Source: Metopolophium dirhodum (taxonomy: Eukaryota > Arthropoda > Insecta > Hemiptera > Aphididae). Taken from it: a DNA stretch of 64,000 bases. A program made the position numbers and the translations under genes. This document shows positions 52,903 through 64,000 of this stretch, piece after piece. The notes beneath the pieces are model-generated. The model had not been told where the DNA came from and searched no databases. It saw only the letters and a program-made list of their open reading frames with translations. The stretch lies in the NCBI RefSeq assembly GCF_019925205.1, contig NC_083562.1:8308001-8372000 (forward strand), read 5' to 3'. The stretch's first letter is position 1; each line of letters opens with the position of its first letter.

Positions 52903-55140
52903 ATGGCAACAATTATAAAAATGATGTTTTATCCTATATTTATTGGAGCACTTGTCATCAACGTTATGTCTATTGTAGGTATTTGTTTTTATATAATGCG
53001 TATAGTTACTATATTTTTAGAACAAATCTGGAAGCAGTATTCGTGATCGATACGGTAACACAATTGCATAACACACAGTTTTATGGTAAAATAATGAATT
53101 CAAAATAAGGTTAAGTTAATAGTTTTAATTGAAAGAATAAATGATTTTCATAGGTGATATTTTTGAGAAAGAATCTCATAATCTTATCATAATTGAATTG
53201 ATAATTTTAACTAACCATATAATTAGAGCATTAATTAGAATAAACAGTATATTTTATTTGTTATATTTAAGTTACGCACTTGAATTTTAAAGCTATGAAT
53301 AATAAATTGTATGAATTAGAAGATATTTCAAATTATATGGGAGCAAAGTCTTATCTGCACATAACTGTAGGGTGACCATTTTTATAACAAAAAAAAAAAA
53401 CGGGACAAACAGTTTTAGGTAGATACTCTTAAAAAAAAAACCAATCATTTTTAATACATTTTATATTTTAAAACTTTAAAATAATGTTTAATATTTTAAT
53501 AAATTAAGTCTTGTGTGGATTAGTTTTTTTAAATCATTACAGGAATATTTTTTTAAATTATTTTTGAGAATTATAATTGCTTTGATAATAGGTACAAGAA
53601 AGCTATTTTTTTCGCCTGTCCATAACACGTTTGTGGTAGAAAATATTTTCTCTATTGCTGCATTAGTTCCTGGCATTACTATTTACTAGAGAATATTCTA
53701 AAATCTTCCAAAAGTTATTGATAAATATATTTTTATTTTTTATAATCGTGTAGAAACCACACCATCTTTCTTACCGTAGTTATATATTATATTGTTGTGT
53801 TTTTATTTCTTTGATTAATTTTCTTTTACAAATAACAATATTGAATAGTATGGTAATATGGAGATAGCGGGATTAAAACGGGATTATCTTCTAAAAACGG
53901 AATAAAAAGCACCCCGTTTGATGTTTGTCGGAAAGATGGGATGATCAAAATGGGGACAAACTCGTTTTAAACTTGACGTATGGTCGCCCTACAGGCTACA
54001 TTACTTAGCCGGTCAACAATATCTGCATATTAATATACAATATTTGTGTTCCATTATTATTTTTAGTATAATCCTATGTTAACATACACTCTGCGTTTTA
54101 AAAGACTGGAAGTACATCCTAACTTCACTGTTGAGTCTTATACGATCGATCGATACAAAGAAGGAGAATTTATAAATGGCCAAATTACAATCAATTCGAA
54201 AAAACAAATTGACAAAGTAAGCACAAATAAAACCACGACTGAGATCAAACTCTATATTAAATTACAAAAATACTTCATAAAATCAATTTCATCATTTATA
54301 CTATAATGTTGTTAAATTATTTTATGTGTTTTGGACGTTTCGATTAATTATTAAAACTATATAAAATAACTGATAATAATAGCACGTCAAATAATTATAT
54401 TTTAATTTTTAAGGCAGTAGTAGTATTTTATCGTTGTGACCCAGATGGTATTAACTGTGAATACTTCCAAATGTGGACATTAACAGGCCTTTGCACTAAA
54501 TTAAAGGAAAAGAATCAATTATGGTCCCGATGGTACAATTCGTTTGATCCACCTATGGTTTGTCCATTAGACAAAGTAAGGAAGTAATATTATATTATAT
54601 ATGTATATTTTTTTTTACGTTTGCCTTAATTCTAAAAAATATAGTATAATATTATAATATTAATAATGATAATAAATTTGCATAATTTGTAGAGGCGTAA
54701 ATTAGGTTAAATGTATCACATTTATTACAGTGACCAACTCAATGACATTATACGCACTTGAAACCTAAAATACATCATATCAAATTTTCTTATGTACTTA
54801 CGAATGCTAATTCTCAACCATAATTTATGCACAGCTCTGAACGAATAGTCAGTTATAAAACATTTTTATTTATTATGTATAAATGTATAATAATATATAC
54901 CTAGGTACTGTACCATGAGATTGAACCGAGATAAATGTTTACATTATTTAGGTACATTATAAAATAAGAAATGGAACATTTGATATTGGCCCGGCACTCA
55001 TGTGGTATCCACTTGTGACTGATTTCCAATGGAAACTGATACAAAAGTTTTACGCTGATGATATATTTATTGGTAGTTACATGATGGAATTGTCAATTTT
55101 CGGCTACAGAAAAAAAACCAAGTCAATTCTAAATCTATAA
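52903..55140 (+). CDS. G3: secreted CheB/DUF1091-like protein (190 aa)
   Basis: Exons 52903-52974, 54067-54216, 54414-54575 and 54952-55140; phase-0 introns. The signal peptide and exon 2 are identical in sequence to G2 at the protein level. Exon 3 differs from G2 at only a few bases (DQD to DPD, KNQI to KNQL) and keeps all four cysteines. Exon 4 (VHYKIRNGTFDIGPALMWYP, then FQWKLIQKFYADD) is its own version, and the tail FGYRKKTKSILNL is two residues longer than G2. Intron 3 is only 376 bp against 1150 in G2. N-glycosylation sites NFT and NGT. G3 is probably the unrecombined form of the lineage from which G2 took exons 1-3. Confidence 0.87.
53368..53991 (-). mobile_element. Truncated hAT element in G3 intron 1
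   Basis: Same 624-bp element as in G2 intron 1, with the minus-strand transposase C-terminal frame at 53488-53676. Duplicated with block A. Confidence 0.75.
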
Positions 55141-57152
55141 AATTTTATTTATTCAATTAAACTTTAATCAGTATAATCTATGACAAATAATTATGTACTA
55201 TTTATACTTTATATGAACTGAATCTGTTACTGTCTAAAAACATATTATAATTTAGACATTTGTTTGAGTATTATATTTTCGTAAATAACCAAACATTTAA
55301 TTAAAATATAATATGGACTGCTATAGACTAAATCGTTTTTAATTTTCAAACATTACATCTAACAATTATTACTATTGAACTCAAAACTATTTTATTTCGT
55401 TATTGTATAATTTATTTATTTAACATTCATTGATTTACCTAAAAAAACCATTTAAATATTTTTACTCTAATACCTATTGTGAATTTAACATTATCAATAT
55501 TATTGTATCTAATGTTTAGAAAAGTTCAAACTAAATAATCTCAAAAATCGTATTCATTAATAATAAATATATAACAATATTACATATTCTTATGTGATAA
55601 TATTTAATGTGATTAGGTACTTGTGTGTACTAGCTTCATTTAGATGGTATTGGAATAATATAATGAATTAAATAAAAATTTACATTGTATTTTGTTATAA
55701 TATGTTGGTACCTATATTTTATCTGCAAATACGTTTTATATTTTATATGTTTATCACACATCATAATACTTGAATGACTATATAAATGTTGGATATAGTG
55801 TTACAGAAACACTCATATTATCTAATGTAATATGTGTGACGATACTACGATAGGGGCTATGAAAAGGGATTGAACAATTTTACTGTAAATGTTTCTAATT
55901 GAATTTAACAAAAAAATACTTATTTCTTCCTATTTACCTTCCTGTAGCTAGGGTTTATAACTTTTTTTATGAGGGTCAATATAATTTTTTTCTTTGAAAA
56001 TCGAGAATCCATATCAACATACCAACATAGGAACTTAATTATGATAGTATAATAAATAAAGAATAACGGTAAGTGGTTCTTCAGCGGTGATCACTTGATG
56101 TGCAACACCGCATTATTGTCAATAATGTTGCTCATATTTTAATCGTGTGTGTTTTTATTTATTACTTATTAAGAAGTATAATCAGTATATTTTAGAACGT
56201 TGAATCATGATGTGGAATATTATCCTACCTACTTAGTTTTAACTAATTATTGCTACTTTTAAATAACAAAAAAGTTATTTTTATTTTTAATTAAAAAAAT
56301 TCCACTAAAGATCAAGAATCTTTATATATTTTATAATCAATCTATCGCGGACCGTCACTATACAACTTACCGCTCCCGATTTTTTTTTGTTCCGTCCTAC
56401 TGATTGATCTAATAATGAGAAAATATTTCAAAAAACTGATCTGAATTCGTTAGAATGTCTATTTGAGATGAGTCGGTCCACATTTTAAGATTTCTGATTT
56501 AAATACCGAATAAATCCCAAATAATCACCGTTTGAAAATTCCGAAATTTCAAAATATTGAAGCTACATTTTCAGTGGTTGTGGGGGGGGGGGAGTGAAAT
56601 TGGGAAAAGTGGACTGGCCAATCTTAAGTAGACATAATACTTATTACTTAGTAACAAATTCAAATCTGTTTTAAAAAGGATTATCGCATTACTAGATCGA
56701 TCAGTATGATAGAATAAAAATTGGACGTTTTGGCTGAAATAACTGTTTAATATATTATAAATTATAGTATTTCGCCAAGAACGTTTTCTCCCGGCTAGCA
56801 CCGCATTGTGATATAAAAAACTTCGTTTCAAAAAATACATTCGGTTGTCAAAAAACGTCGAAATACTCAATCAGATATTTAACCTAAATTAACACGTTAC
56901 GATTTTTATAAATAATATTTACACACATGATTTTAATGATTTCAATGACAAGTTAATGTATAATATTATAACAATATATAAATAGGTACCTAATAATAAT
57001 TTAATAATGAATTATGTAAAAATAGACCTTCAACAAATTGTTCATCATTTTTTTAAATCACAAATAGATCTCATTTCAATAGATTCTGTATGTGTTACAG
57101 CAAAATAATAGCTATTTGTTCATTGTGATTTTGTTTTTCATGTTTCTACAAC
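55141..57152. other. Intergenic DNA between G3 and G4
   Basis: AT-rich. The part from about 56060 resembles the DNA at 62700-63700 upstream of the last copy (shared AAGTGGTTC[T/A]TCAGCGGT, ATTAAGAAGTAT and ACTCAATCAGAT strings), so both are descendants of one upstream region. A G-run lies at 56582-56591. The minus frame at 56571-56870 has no support as a gene. Confidence 0.6.
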
Positions 57153-57165
57153 GTTCCATTTGAAC
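57153..57165. promoter_or_regulatory. Conserved GTTC-N5-GAAC element upstream of G4
   Basis: GTTCCATTTGAAC, 146 bp before the G4 ATG. The arms are kept while the spacer differs from G2/G3. It is followed about 60 bp later by TATACCGTCAT, also present upstream of the last copy. Confidence 0.45.
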
Positions 57166-57310
57166 AGTTATGCAGACATATCAATCGTATCAAACTATTT
57201 TAAAATCAGAAACATAAATGAATATACCGTCATATATTATTTAATTCAGTCAATATTTAACTTTTACGACCACAAACAAAAGCACAATTTTATGACACGC
57301 CAAGAGAAAA

Positions 57311-60300
57311 ATGGCAAAAATAATAATGATGGCGTTTTACTTAATTTTTATTGGAGCACTTATCATCGATGACGTTATGTCGGTAGGTATATTTATTATT
57401 ACGTATAATATTAATATGTGTATACTTACTATTGTTTAGATAATATCGGTTGTGATCGACAAACTAACACAATTGCTTAAAGGCGCGTCCAGACGGAGCA
57501 GCTTTTGCCGCGCGGCATGAGTGTGAATACATAAATACATTTTCTGCGGCCTTTTTCGATGCCGCGCGGCATAATTTCCGATCGGCCTAGTAGGCGGTCT
57601 ACATCAAAGGAAAGCCGCGCGGCTTGTGCCGCTCGCCTATGCCGCGTGTGTGTGGACGTATTTTCGGCAAAGCCGCGCGGCATCAGTACTTATTTTTTTA
57701 AGTATTTAAATTATTTTTTAAGTAATTATTAGCAGAACAAACTTTTTTCACTGAGGTAAAACTGATTTTTATTGTAATCTCCAGTGGATACAATTTTTAT
57801 TTTATCAAAATGTCGATACTGAAGATTTTCTGTTTTCAAAAATACAAAGATCAATAATGATTTTTCAAAAATCTTTAATTTCATGTTTTTTGAGGTACAA
57901 AAATATAGATTACTAGCTGATTTCGTGCACTTCGTTGCCCATTAAAAATGACACAATTCTATAGTAATTATGAATAATATATTATTATTAAAATAGCAAC
58001 TTTAAAATCCATAGCGACCATTTATAAACAACAATTTCCATAAGAAATTTAAAAATCTCTGTTTGAGCACCTCTCGGGGTTGGTCCTCTCCTTTTATAAA
58101 TTAGCCTATCTTCTGCCCATCTAATCTATTTCTGTACCAAATTTCATCAACATCGGTCCAGTCGTTTAGGAACGCATAAAGGACACACACACAGACAGAC
58201 AGACAAACATTCATTTTCATAATATAATATATGAATATGTGAATAACATAACCACTATGATCAACTTTACCGACGGACTAAAATAATATTACTGTTTTCG
58301 TGTCAAACTCACATATTTTATGCCTATAGGCTACAAGCGACTAAATCGTAGGTATTTTAACCTATGATTTTTGTACGCATACAACAACGCAAGCGCACAA
58401 ACGACATCCTCCTCCGATGACATTTTGGCACTAACTGATTTAGTCCAAATTATTGTCTACTGGAAGATAATCGGGAAATAAATGCGGCACCGTGTGGACG
58501 CGTATTTGCCGCGCGGCCAAAGCTGCTCCGTCTGGACGCGCCTTAACACACAATTATATGGTATACTTATGAATTAAAAATACCTTACATTAACAGCTAG
58601 TAGTTTTAATTGAAAATTAATAACAATAATATATTTTTACTATAGGTACTAGCTATTACCATTGCACATAAGTACATTACTGTCCAGGTCAACAATTTAT
58701 GCTATTATACAATATTTATGTTTCATTATAATTTTTAGTACAATCCTTTGTTAACATATACCCTACGTTTTAAAAAAATGGAAGTATACCCTAACATCAC
58801 TGCTAATTATTATACGGTCAATCGATACAAAGAAGGAGAACTTTTAAATGCCGAAGTTACAATCAATTCAAAAGAACTGACTAACAAAGTAAGTACAAAA
58901 TATGAAACCACTATATTCAGATTAAATTCAATTTTAAATTGTAAAAATATTCATCAAAACAATGTACCTACTATATATTTGAATTTTTAAGGCAATAACG
59001 GTATTTTATCGTTGTGACTCAGATGGTATTAACTGCGAATACTTCCAAACGTGGGCATTAACAGACATTTGCAATAAATTAAAGCAGAAGAATCAATTAT
59101 GGTCCCGATGGTACGGCTCGTTTGATCCACCAATGGTTTGTCCATTAGATAAAGTAAGGAAGTTTTATTAAATTGTATGCTAATTACAATTTAATGAATA
59201 TAATTAGTCACATATTTAAGAGAAATTTTGGTATCCTTTGATTAAGTCTTCACGATGGATATTTTAAAACGTATGATTAGTACGATTTAGTAATAGTGAT
59301 GATATCCCTCGTGATATTATGCTCCTAAAAAAATTGGTAGGAGGAAGTTCATAAAAATAGTTAAGTATGGTGACCCAGACACCAAGTTAGGTTCCGCGTT
59401 TTTTAGTTAGACATGTATTTAATATTATGTAAAAGTGAGTAGTAAAAATGGTATTTCGTCGTCTTCACCAATGACATTACTGATATATCCGCGTTAATAA
59501 AAAGTGAAAAAAAAATGTAATTCATATTTTACCTTATTGCACTGGATGATCAACATTTGTCTTATCTTAAAATCTTATCTTTGATGACGGGTCGTAATTT
59601 TGTTATTATAAATATTGTTGACCGATTGTCTACCTATATTATTATTTAATTTAATCTAATAATAATTAAATTATTACCGACTTTCATAAGTAATTTGATA
59701 AACGATAAATGTATGTTGCTGCATAGACATATAAAACAACGCTAGATAGCAGACTACAAGATATATTGATGAAGTTAGCAGCCATATGCCAACTAGCCAA
59801 TGCTTACAATAATATAATATGTGTGATGCATTCGGGTAGTATTTTGTTAATCTATTATCTCTCTAATTTTGTCCGACTTGGGACTGCCCACGATTGGTAC
59901 ACCGAAAACTATTTGAATCTATCATATTATATTACAAGTAAAAAAAAAAATTACCAATATAATTTTAATGTTTTATAAATTTAATTATATATTAAAATAT
60001 CATTAAAAAAAATACTGACCATCACGAGGATACTCATCATCGTCTTTTCTCAGTATCTTTTTTTGTAACAATGATTTATCGTTGAATTCAATTTTAACAC
60101 GTTTAATACACCAACCTACTCAACAAGTAAAATGTTCAACTATAATTTATGCAAAACTATGAACAGTCAGATACTGAATGTTCGTTAATTGAACGCAAGA
60201 TATGCAAATGGAATAAAAAAATATCAAAAATTACAAAATATGCATTGTAATAGGTATAATTGTTGTTTTTCTCCAAAAAATTAACAGCATTATACTATAA

Positions 60301-60582
60301 TTATTGTTATGAATATAATATCATATATATTATGTATAATTTTTAAATACAGGTATTATAACATGAGATTAATCTATAATAATAACTTTTTTCATTTAGG
60401 GGACTTATCGAATAAAAAATGCAACTGTTGATATTGGCGTAGCACTACTGTTGTATCCTCAAGTAACCGATTACCAATGGAGAGTAGTTCAAAAGTTCTA
60501 CTCTGATGATATATTTATCGGTAGTTACATGATGGAACTTTATTTTTTTGGCTACAGAAAAAAAATGAAGTCCATTTTATAA
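57311..60582 (+). CDS. G4: secreted CheB/DUF1091-like protein (188 aa)
   Basis: Exons 57311-57382, 58739-58888, 58992-59153 and 60400-60582; phase 0. The signal peptide is MAKIIMMAFYLIFIGALIID, then DVMS. Exon 2 (YNPLLTYTLRFKKMEVYPNI) and exon 3 (YRC, INC, DIC, VCP; KNQLWSRWYGSF) have clearly diverged from G2/G3. Exon 4 is almost the same as G2's (GTYRIKNATVDIG, ending KMKSIL; a Pro-to-Val and a Leu-to-Phe change). Intron 1 holds a 1062-bp transposon with GCCGCGCGGC palindromes. N-glycosylation sites NIT and NAT. Function is inferred as for G1. Confidence 0.86.
57481..58542. mobile_element. DNA transposon with GC palindromes in G4 intron 1
   Basis: Inverted ends of about 34 bp: left AGGCGCGTCCAGACGGAGCA, right GCTCCGTCTGGACGCGCC. 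It is flanked by TTAA on both sides (57477-57480 and 58543-58546). TTAA would fit piggyBac; if the outermost A/T pair belongs to the element, the duplication is TAA, which fits PIF/Harbinger. The palindrome GCCGCGCGGC or a close variant occurs five times near the ends (about 57510, 57562, 57615, 57671 and 58508). There is no transposase frame. G1-G3 introns lack it. Confidence 0.8.
57910..58240 (+). mobile_element. Retroposon 3' fragment nested in the G4-intron transposon
   Basis: Contains CTAGCTGATTTCGTGCACTT near one end and ACCAAATTTCATCAACATCG plus CAGTCGTTTAGGAACGCATA, then a (CACA)(GACA) tract, near the other. These strings are typical of the 3' ends of widespread insect LINE/SINE retroposons. 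No coding frame. Confidence 0.55.
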
Positions 60583-60998
60583 CTATAACAATTTATAATA
60601 AGTTATTTATTAAAATTTAACTACAATAATAAATATAAACAAATTCGTAGTAGGTATTCATTCTTGGTATTCATCCATTACTGTTTAATATATATATATA
60701 TAATTATATTGATTTACAAAAGTCGTTTAAATATTAATATTATATTCTCGTAAATAAACAAAAATATTTTTTTTTATTAAAATTGCTGTTTATCTATCCA
60801 GTCACCTACAGTTGTATTACGTACGTCACGTCGGTGTCAATTATACTGTATTAACGTGTTCGTATAGTATTAACTAACTGCCTCAGATGCTCATTACATA
60901 CAATATCAATTTATTATTTTATTACATAAAATATTTTCATCTTACAAACTATAGTAGGTATCCGCTTCTTAACTATAAACAATTTCCGGCCTGTTTCA

Positions 60999-61100
60999 GT
61001 ATCCTCGAGTGACACAAAAGCTCAACGCTGGTGATAAATTTGTACGGAAGTTACATGTTAGAGGTAGCATTATTTGGGTGCAGAAAAATAATCAATCATA
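60999..61100 (+). pseudogene. Orphan exon-4 remnant of the secreted family (B2)
   Basis: Paralogue of the remnant at 47971-48075, with YPRVT and, after a frame change, SYMLEVALFG. Here TTTCAG directly precedes TATCC, giving an acceptor-like start, but the internal deletion is the same. Both arose before block B was duplicated. Confidence 0.78.
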
Positions 61101-61218
61101 AAACTTTAAGGTAACTTTATAGTTTTATTGAAATGAAAATCTTAAGTTTTACAACTTCAAACGACAGTATTAATACACGGAGCTACACTCTAGCTATTCA
61201 GGCTACAGTAAGAGAAAA

Positions 61219-61256
61219 ATGGCCATAAATATAAAGATGATGTCATATTGTCTGTT
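61219..61256 (+). pseudogene. Orphan exon-1 remnant of the secreted family (B2)
   Basis: Paralogue of 48193-48230: the same truncated signal-peptide exon ending at GTAGGT. Confidence 0.7.
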
Positions 61257-61739
61257 GTAGGTATTTATTATTATATAACGAGTATACCTAGTTACTATTT
61301 TTTTTTTTAGTATACATCAGGAAGTAATATACTCGTTATCTGAAAAGTAATATGATTGACGATTGTATAAGACATAATTGTACGGTATAATAATGATGTA
61401 TATAATGTTGAGTTAGTAGTTTAAATTTAAAATTAATAACGACAATACATTTTCACTATCCATATAGGTATCACAATATCAGAACGAATGATTTTCACAA
61501 AAGATTTATTATATGTGTTAAAAAATAAATATTTTCATAATTGATCATTTTACCTATAACTATAAGAACAATAGAACCTATATTAAAATTATCTATATAT
61601 ATTTCATATGACGTAGAAAAACACCGATAATTTCCCAAATTATAGTTATTTATAGTTATGATTAATTTACAACAAAAGACAAAAGATATAAAATGTATAC
61701 GATTTGTGAAAGTAAGATAAAACTTAAAATAAATAACAA

Positions 61740-62032
61740 GCATTTTATCGTCGTGACCCAGACAGTGTCTTTTTTAGGTTTTTGTCATGGGGGGGGGGGG
61801 GGGGGGTGATTTTATCCAGTAGCCCAGCTTTTAAAGCTTGAGGCCTTATTAAGTTAGGACTACGAAAAATTTTGCATATTATATACAATTTATAATGGGG
61901 GGGGGGGGGGATTGATCCCCTTGATCCCCCCTAACAAATACGCCATTAGACCCAGATGGTATTAACAGCGAATATTTCCAAACGTGGACATTAACAGACA
62001 TTTGATATAAATCAAAGGAAAATTATCAATTA
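61740..62032 (+). pseudogene. Decayed exon 3 of a fifth family member, split by a MITE
   Basis: Parts 61740-61762 and 61949-62032 match exon 3 (TTTTATCGTCGTGACCCAGA, then DGINSEYFQTWTLTDI). The second cysteine (INC) is Ser, and the third (DIC) is replaced by a TGA stop. The KNQ core reads NYQ. A 186-bp element interrupts it. It has no intact exon 2 or 4 nearby and continues the decayed copy whose exon-1 remnant is at 61219. Confidence 0.82.
61763..61948. mobile_element. hAT-type MITE inside a pseudo-exon, with G-runs
   Basis: Flanked by a perfect 8-bp duplication GACCCAGA (61755-61762 and 61949-61956). The left end is CAGTGTCTTTTTTAGG; the right end on the other strand is TAATGGCGTATTTGTTAGG, an imperfect inverted match. 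Two long G-runs (18 G at 61789-61806 and about 12 G near 61898-61909) lie inside. Confidence 0.75.
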
Positions 62033-62353
62033 GTCTGATTATATACAGTTTTAAGACTTCACTATTATTATAGGTACTAATGTATTGAGTTTCACTTCAT
62101 TTGCGCGTAAGAACTACACACACCAGTTTTTTTTTATTTCACATCAATTGATTTATTTAAAAAAAAAACATTTAAATATTTTTATTCTAATATTGTGCAT
62201 TTAAACATCGTCTAATTATACATGTAAGTATGCTGCAGTTATATATAATAGTTCAAAAAAAATTTTATGAATAACTTATTCATAGGTATATCACACTATT
62301 ACATATTTTCATGTGATAAAACAATTATGTAACTATAGTAACCAAATTAATTA
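62033..62353. other. AT-rich intergenic DNA
   Basis: No gene. It partly resembles the G3 3' flank at 55.4 kb (AACATTTAAATATTTTTA[T/C]TCTAAT). Confidence 0.5.
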
Positions 62354-62401
62354 TTAGGTTAGGTTAGGTTAGGTTAGGTTAGGTTAGGTTAGGTTAGGTT
62401 A
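62354..62401 (+). repeat. Interstitial (TTAGG)n telomere-type array
   Basis: Nine perfect tandem TTAGG units plus a partial TTA, ending in TTAATTAAGC. TTAGG is the ancestral insect telomere repeat. It sits between a decayed family member and the last copy of the array, well inside the window. Confidence 0.95.
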
Positions 62402-63702
62402 ATTAAGCTCTGTCAATAAATATTAGAAGGCCAGTAATAGCTATATTTATACATGATAGGAAACTAGGTATGATAGTTTAAAAAATAAGAGGGAGCATAC
62501 TACTTGTGCCCGTAGTTATTATCAGTAGGTATACTAAGTGAGTTGCGTCCTGAAAAAAAATATTCAAAAAGGGTCATAGCCTACTTTCGTTTCAGTATAC
62601 CTTTTTTATAACCTAATTGCGTCCCGAAAATATCGATATGATCGATATAAAAATGCTAATAAAAAATACATTAATTTTTTTTTTAAGTATAACATGCAGT
62701 CAAATAAGGGAAAACTGTAAGTGGTTCATCAGCGGTCATCGTATTTTAGAACACCGCGTTGTCAATGAATTGCTAATATTTTAATTATATTTATTATTTA
62801 TTAAGAAGTATCGGTATATACGAGAACGTTGAGTTTGACAAATTACATTTTATAGAATATTTTCCTACCTATACAACATACACAAGTTTTATTTAATTAT
62901 ATTAGATATATAAATATCTAAATATTTATACTTTTAAAGTACACAAAAGTAATTTTTAATCAAAATAATTCCACTAAATAACAAAAAAAAAATTGTTCGT
63001 TCCTTTAAGTAGTAAATTTTAAAAATTCAACTTAAGAAAATTACATAAATAGTTGTCAAAGAAACTGTGAAACACTCAATCAGATAAGTAACTTAAATTT
63101 AGATGTTATGATGAATAATGTCCAATTAATCTTTATGTTTAGAAATAATAATTACATAGATTTTATTATTTTAATGATTTCAATGACAAATAAATTTATT
63201 TATAACAATATAAATAATAATAATTTAATCATTCCATATAATAATAGACCTGCGACAAATCTTTAATTATTTTTTCAAAATACTATAAACCTCATTACAA
63301 TAGTGAATAAATTCTGTATGCGTTGGGATGTACACTGATACGATAAATCTATGTAATTCATTCAACAAAATTTCTACTATTATCTAAGATTAATCGTTTT
63401 ACTGTAAATCATCGAGGTTCAAACTTCCAAAAAGAAAAATTTTTAAATATTAATTGTTATTACTAATCCTAATATTAATGTAATAATAATAGTAATATCA
63501 ATATTTCATCCATCGCAGTTCCATTTAGAGAATATTCTGTTTCGCGTGTGAATAAGTTGTGCAAAGAGGAAATTTCAGTTAAATCTATTTTCAACAGAAT
63601 ACATTAATAGGAAATGTAAATAATATGACAATGTTCGACTATTACACCAAAATAAATTTGTGATTCTGTTCTTTGTAATTTTGTTTTTCATGGTCCCTCG
63701 AC
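62402..63702. other. Upstream region of the last family copy
   Basis: AT-rich. From about 62700 it is related to the G4 upstream region (56060 onward). At 63618-63655 it holds an ATGACAATGTTCGACTATTA string related to ATGGCAATGTTTGACAATTA upstream of G2/G3, a short open reading frame in all three cases. Confidence 0.55.
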
Positions 63703-63715
63703 GTTCCGTTTGAAC
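63703..63715. promoter_or_regulatory. Conserved GTTC-N5-GAAC element upstream of the last copy
   Basis: GTTCCGTTTGAAC, 148 bp before the ATG at 63863, with a spacer differing from G4 by one base. Confidence 0.45.
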
Positions 63716-63862
63716 AGTTGACATAATATTATTAACTGTATTAAACTGTTTTAAAATCATAAATATAAATTAATATACCGTCATACAGTACCTACCTACA
63801 GACAGTATTTTACTTTTACAACCACAGGCAATTGCATTATTTTACGACGTAGCAAGAAATTA

Positions 63863-63931
63863 ATGGCAAAAATAATAAAGATGGCGAATTACTTAATTCT
63901 TCTTGGAGCATTTGTCGTCAATGTTATGTCA
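63863..63931 (+). CDS. G6: first exon of a further secreted family member (partial)
   Basis: ATG to the GTAGGT donor at 63932, phase 0, encoding MAKIIKMANYLILLGAFVVN then VMS. It is closely related to the G4 signal peptide and preceded by the same upstream element. The window ends in intron 1, so exons 2-4 lie outside. It shows that the array continues to the right. Confidence 0.75.
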
Positions 63932-64000
63932 GTAGGTATATTTATTAATTATTAATTATTCTTACGTATACATATAGTTACTAATTAATATTGTTAACAA

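Larger units (their letters stand above)
48480..54588. repeat. Segmental duplication block A, copy A2
   Basis: Second copy of block A. It begins with the bases that form the end and stop codon of G1, joined directly to the end of B1, and continues through G1's 3' flank, the same hAT and pogo-like insertions with the same target duplications, and exons 1-3 of G3. It differs from A1 by the inserted transposase fragment at 49629-51088 and small indels. Confidence 0.92.
59154..61494. repeat. Segmental duplication block B, copy B2
   Basis: Second copy of block B: G4 intron 3, exon 4, 3' flank and the two orphan exon remnants. It carries a single CTCATTAC at 60890-60897, where B1 has the 659-bp insertion. 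Homology ends at ATGATTTT...CACAAAA near 61494. Confidence 0.92.

Noticed and set aside
57477..57683. Arg/Ala-rich minus frame near GCCGCGCGGC repeats
   Set aside because: It is produced by the palindromes of the transposon end, not by a gene.
1..64000. CRISPR arrays, tRNA genes, bacterial operons or viral genes
   Set aside because: No regularly spaced direct repeats, no tRNA cloverleaf with intact A/B boxes, and no long intronless coding blocks were seen.

Overview
This is insect nuclear DNA, most likely from an aphid (Hemiptera: Aphididae). The evidence is the AT-rich background full of short TAGGTA/TACCTA and ATAATATTAT strings, split genes with GT-AG introns, many cut-and-paste transposons, a (TTAGG)n array of the insect telomere type, and stretches I recognise as a dispersed repeat common in aphid genomes. 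The aphid assignment rests on recognition of sequence style, not on a database hit. No bacterial, viral or CRISPR content was seen.

Layout. (1) 1-27.9 kb has no gene I can establish. It is AT-rich intergenic or intronic DNA with microsatellites, a 5S-rRNA-derived SINE (13.6 kb), a PIF-like MITE (25.5 kb) and a few coding-like islands. A strong minus-strand splice donor after an ATG at 27.9 kb, beside a CpG-rich block at 27.1-29.0 kb, suggests the 5' end of a minus-strand gene whose first intron may fill much of this region. (2) 29.1-29.4 kb holds a decayed LINE reverse-transcriptase tail. (3) 29.6-32.7 kb is a four-exon minus-strand gene for a 432-residue protein of no family I recognise; all splice junctions and phases agree. 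(4) 33-38.4 kb is repeat-rich DNA with one orphan terminal-exon candidate.

(5) 38.4 kb to the window end is a tandem array of one small secreted-protein family: four complete four-exon genes (G1-G4, 188-190 residues), decayed exon remnants, and the first exon of a further copy at the right edge. Each gene has a signal-peptide exon, phase-0 introns, four conserved cysteines and an LC/IC-KNQ-W-W-C core that resembles insect CheA/CheB and DUF1091 proteins of the GM2-activator/ML type. That family link is an inference. In flies such proteins act in taste and pheromone sensing.

The array was built by segmental duplication. Block A (about 40.9-45.6 kb) recurs at 48.5-54.6 kb, and block B (about 45.6-48.5 kb) recurs at 59.15-61.5 kb. 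G2 is therefore a mosaic: exons 1-3 match G3 and exon 4 matches G4, with the switch at the exon 3/intron 3 boundary. Transposons present in one copy and absent from the other leave clean empty sites that order the events.
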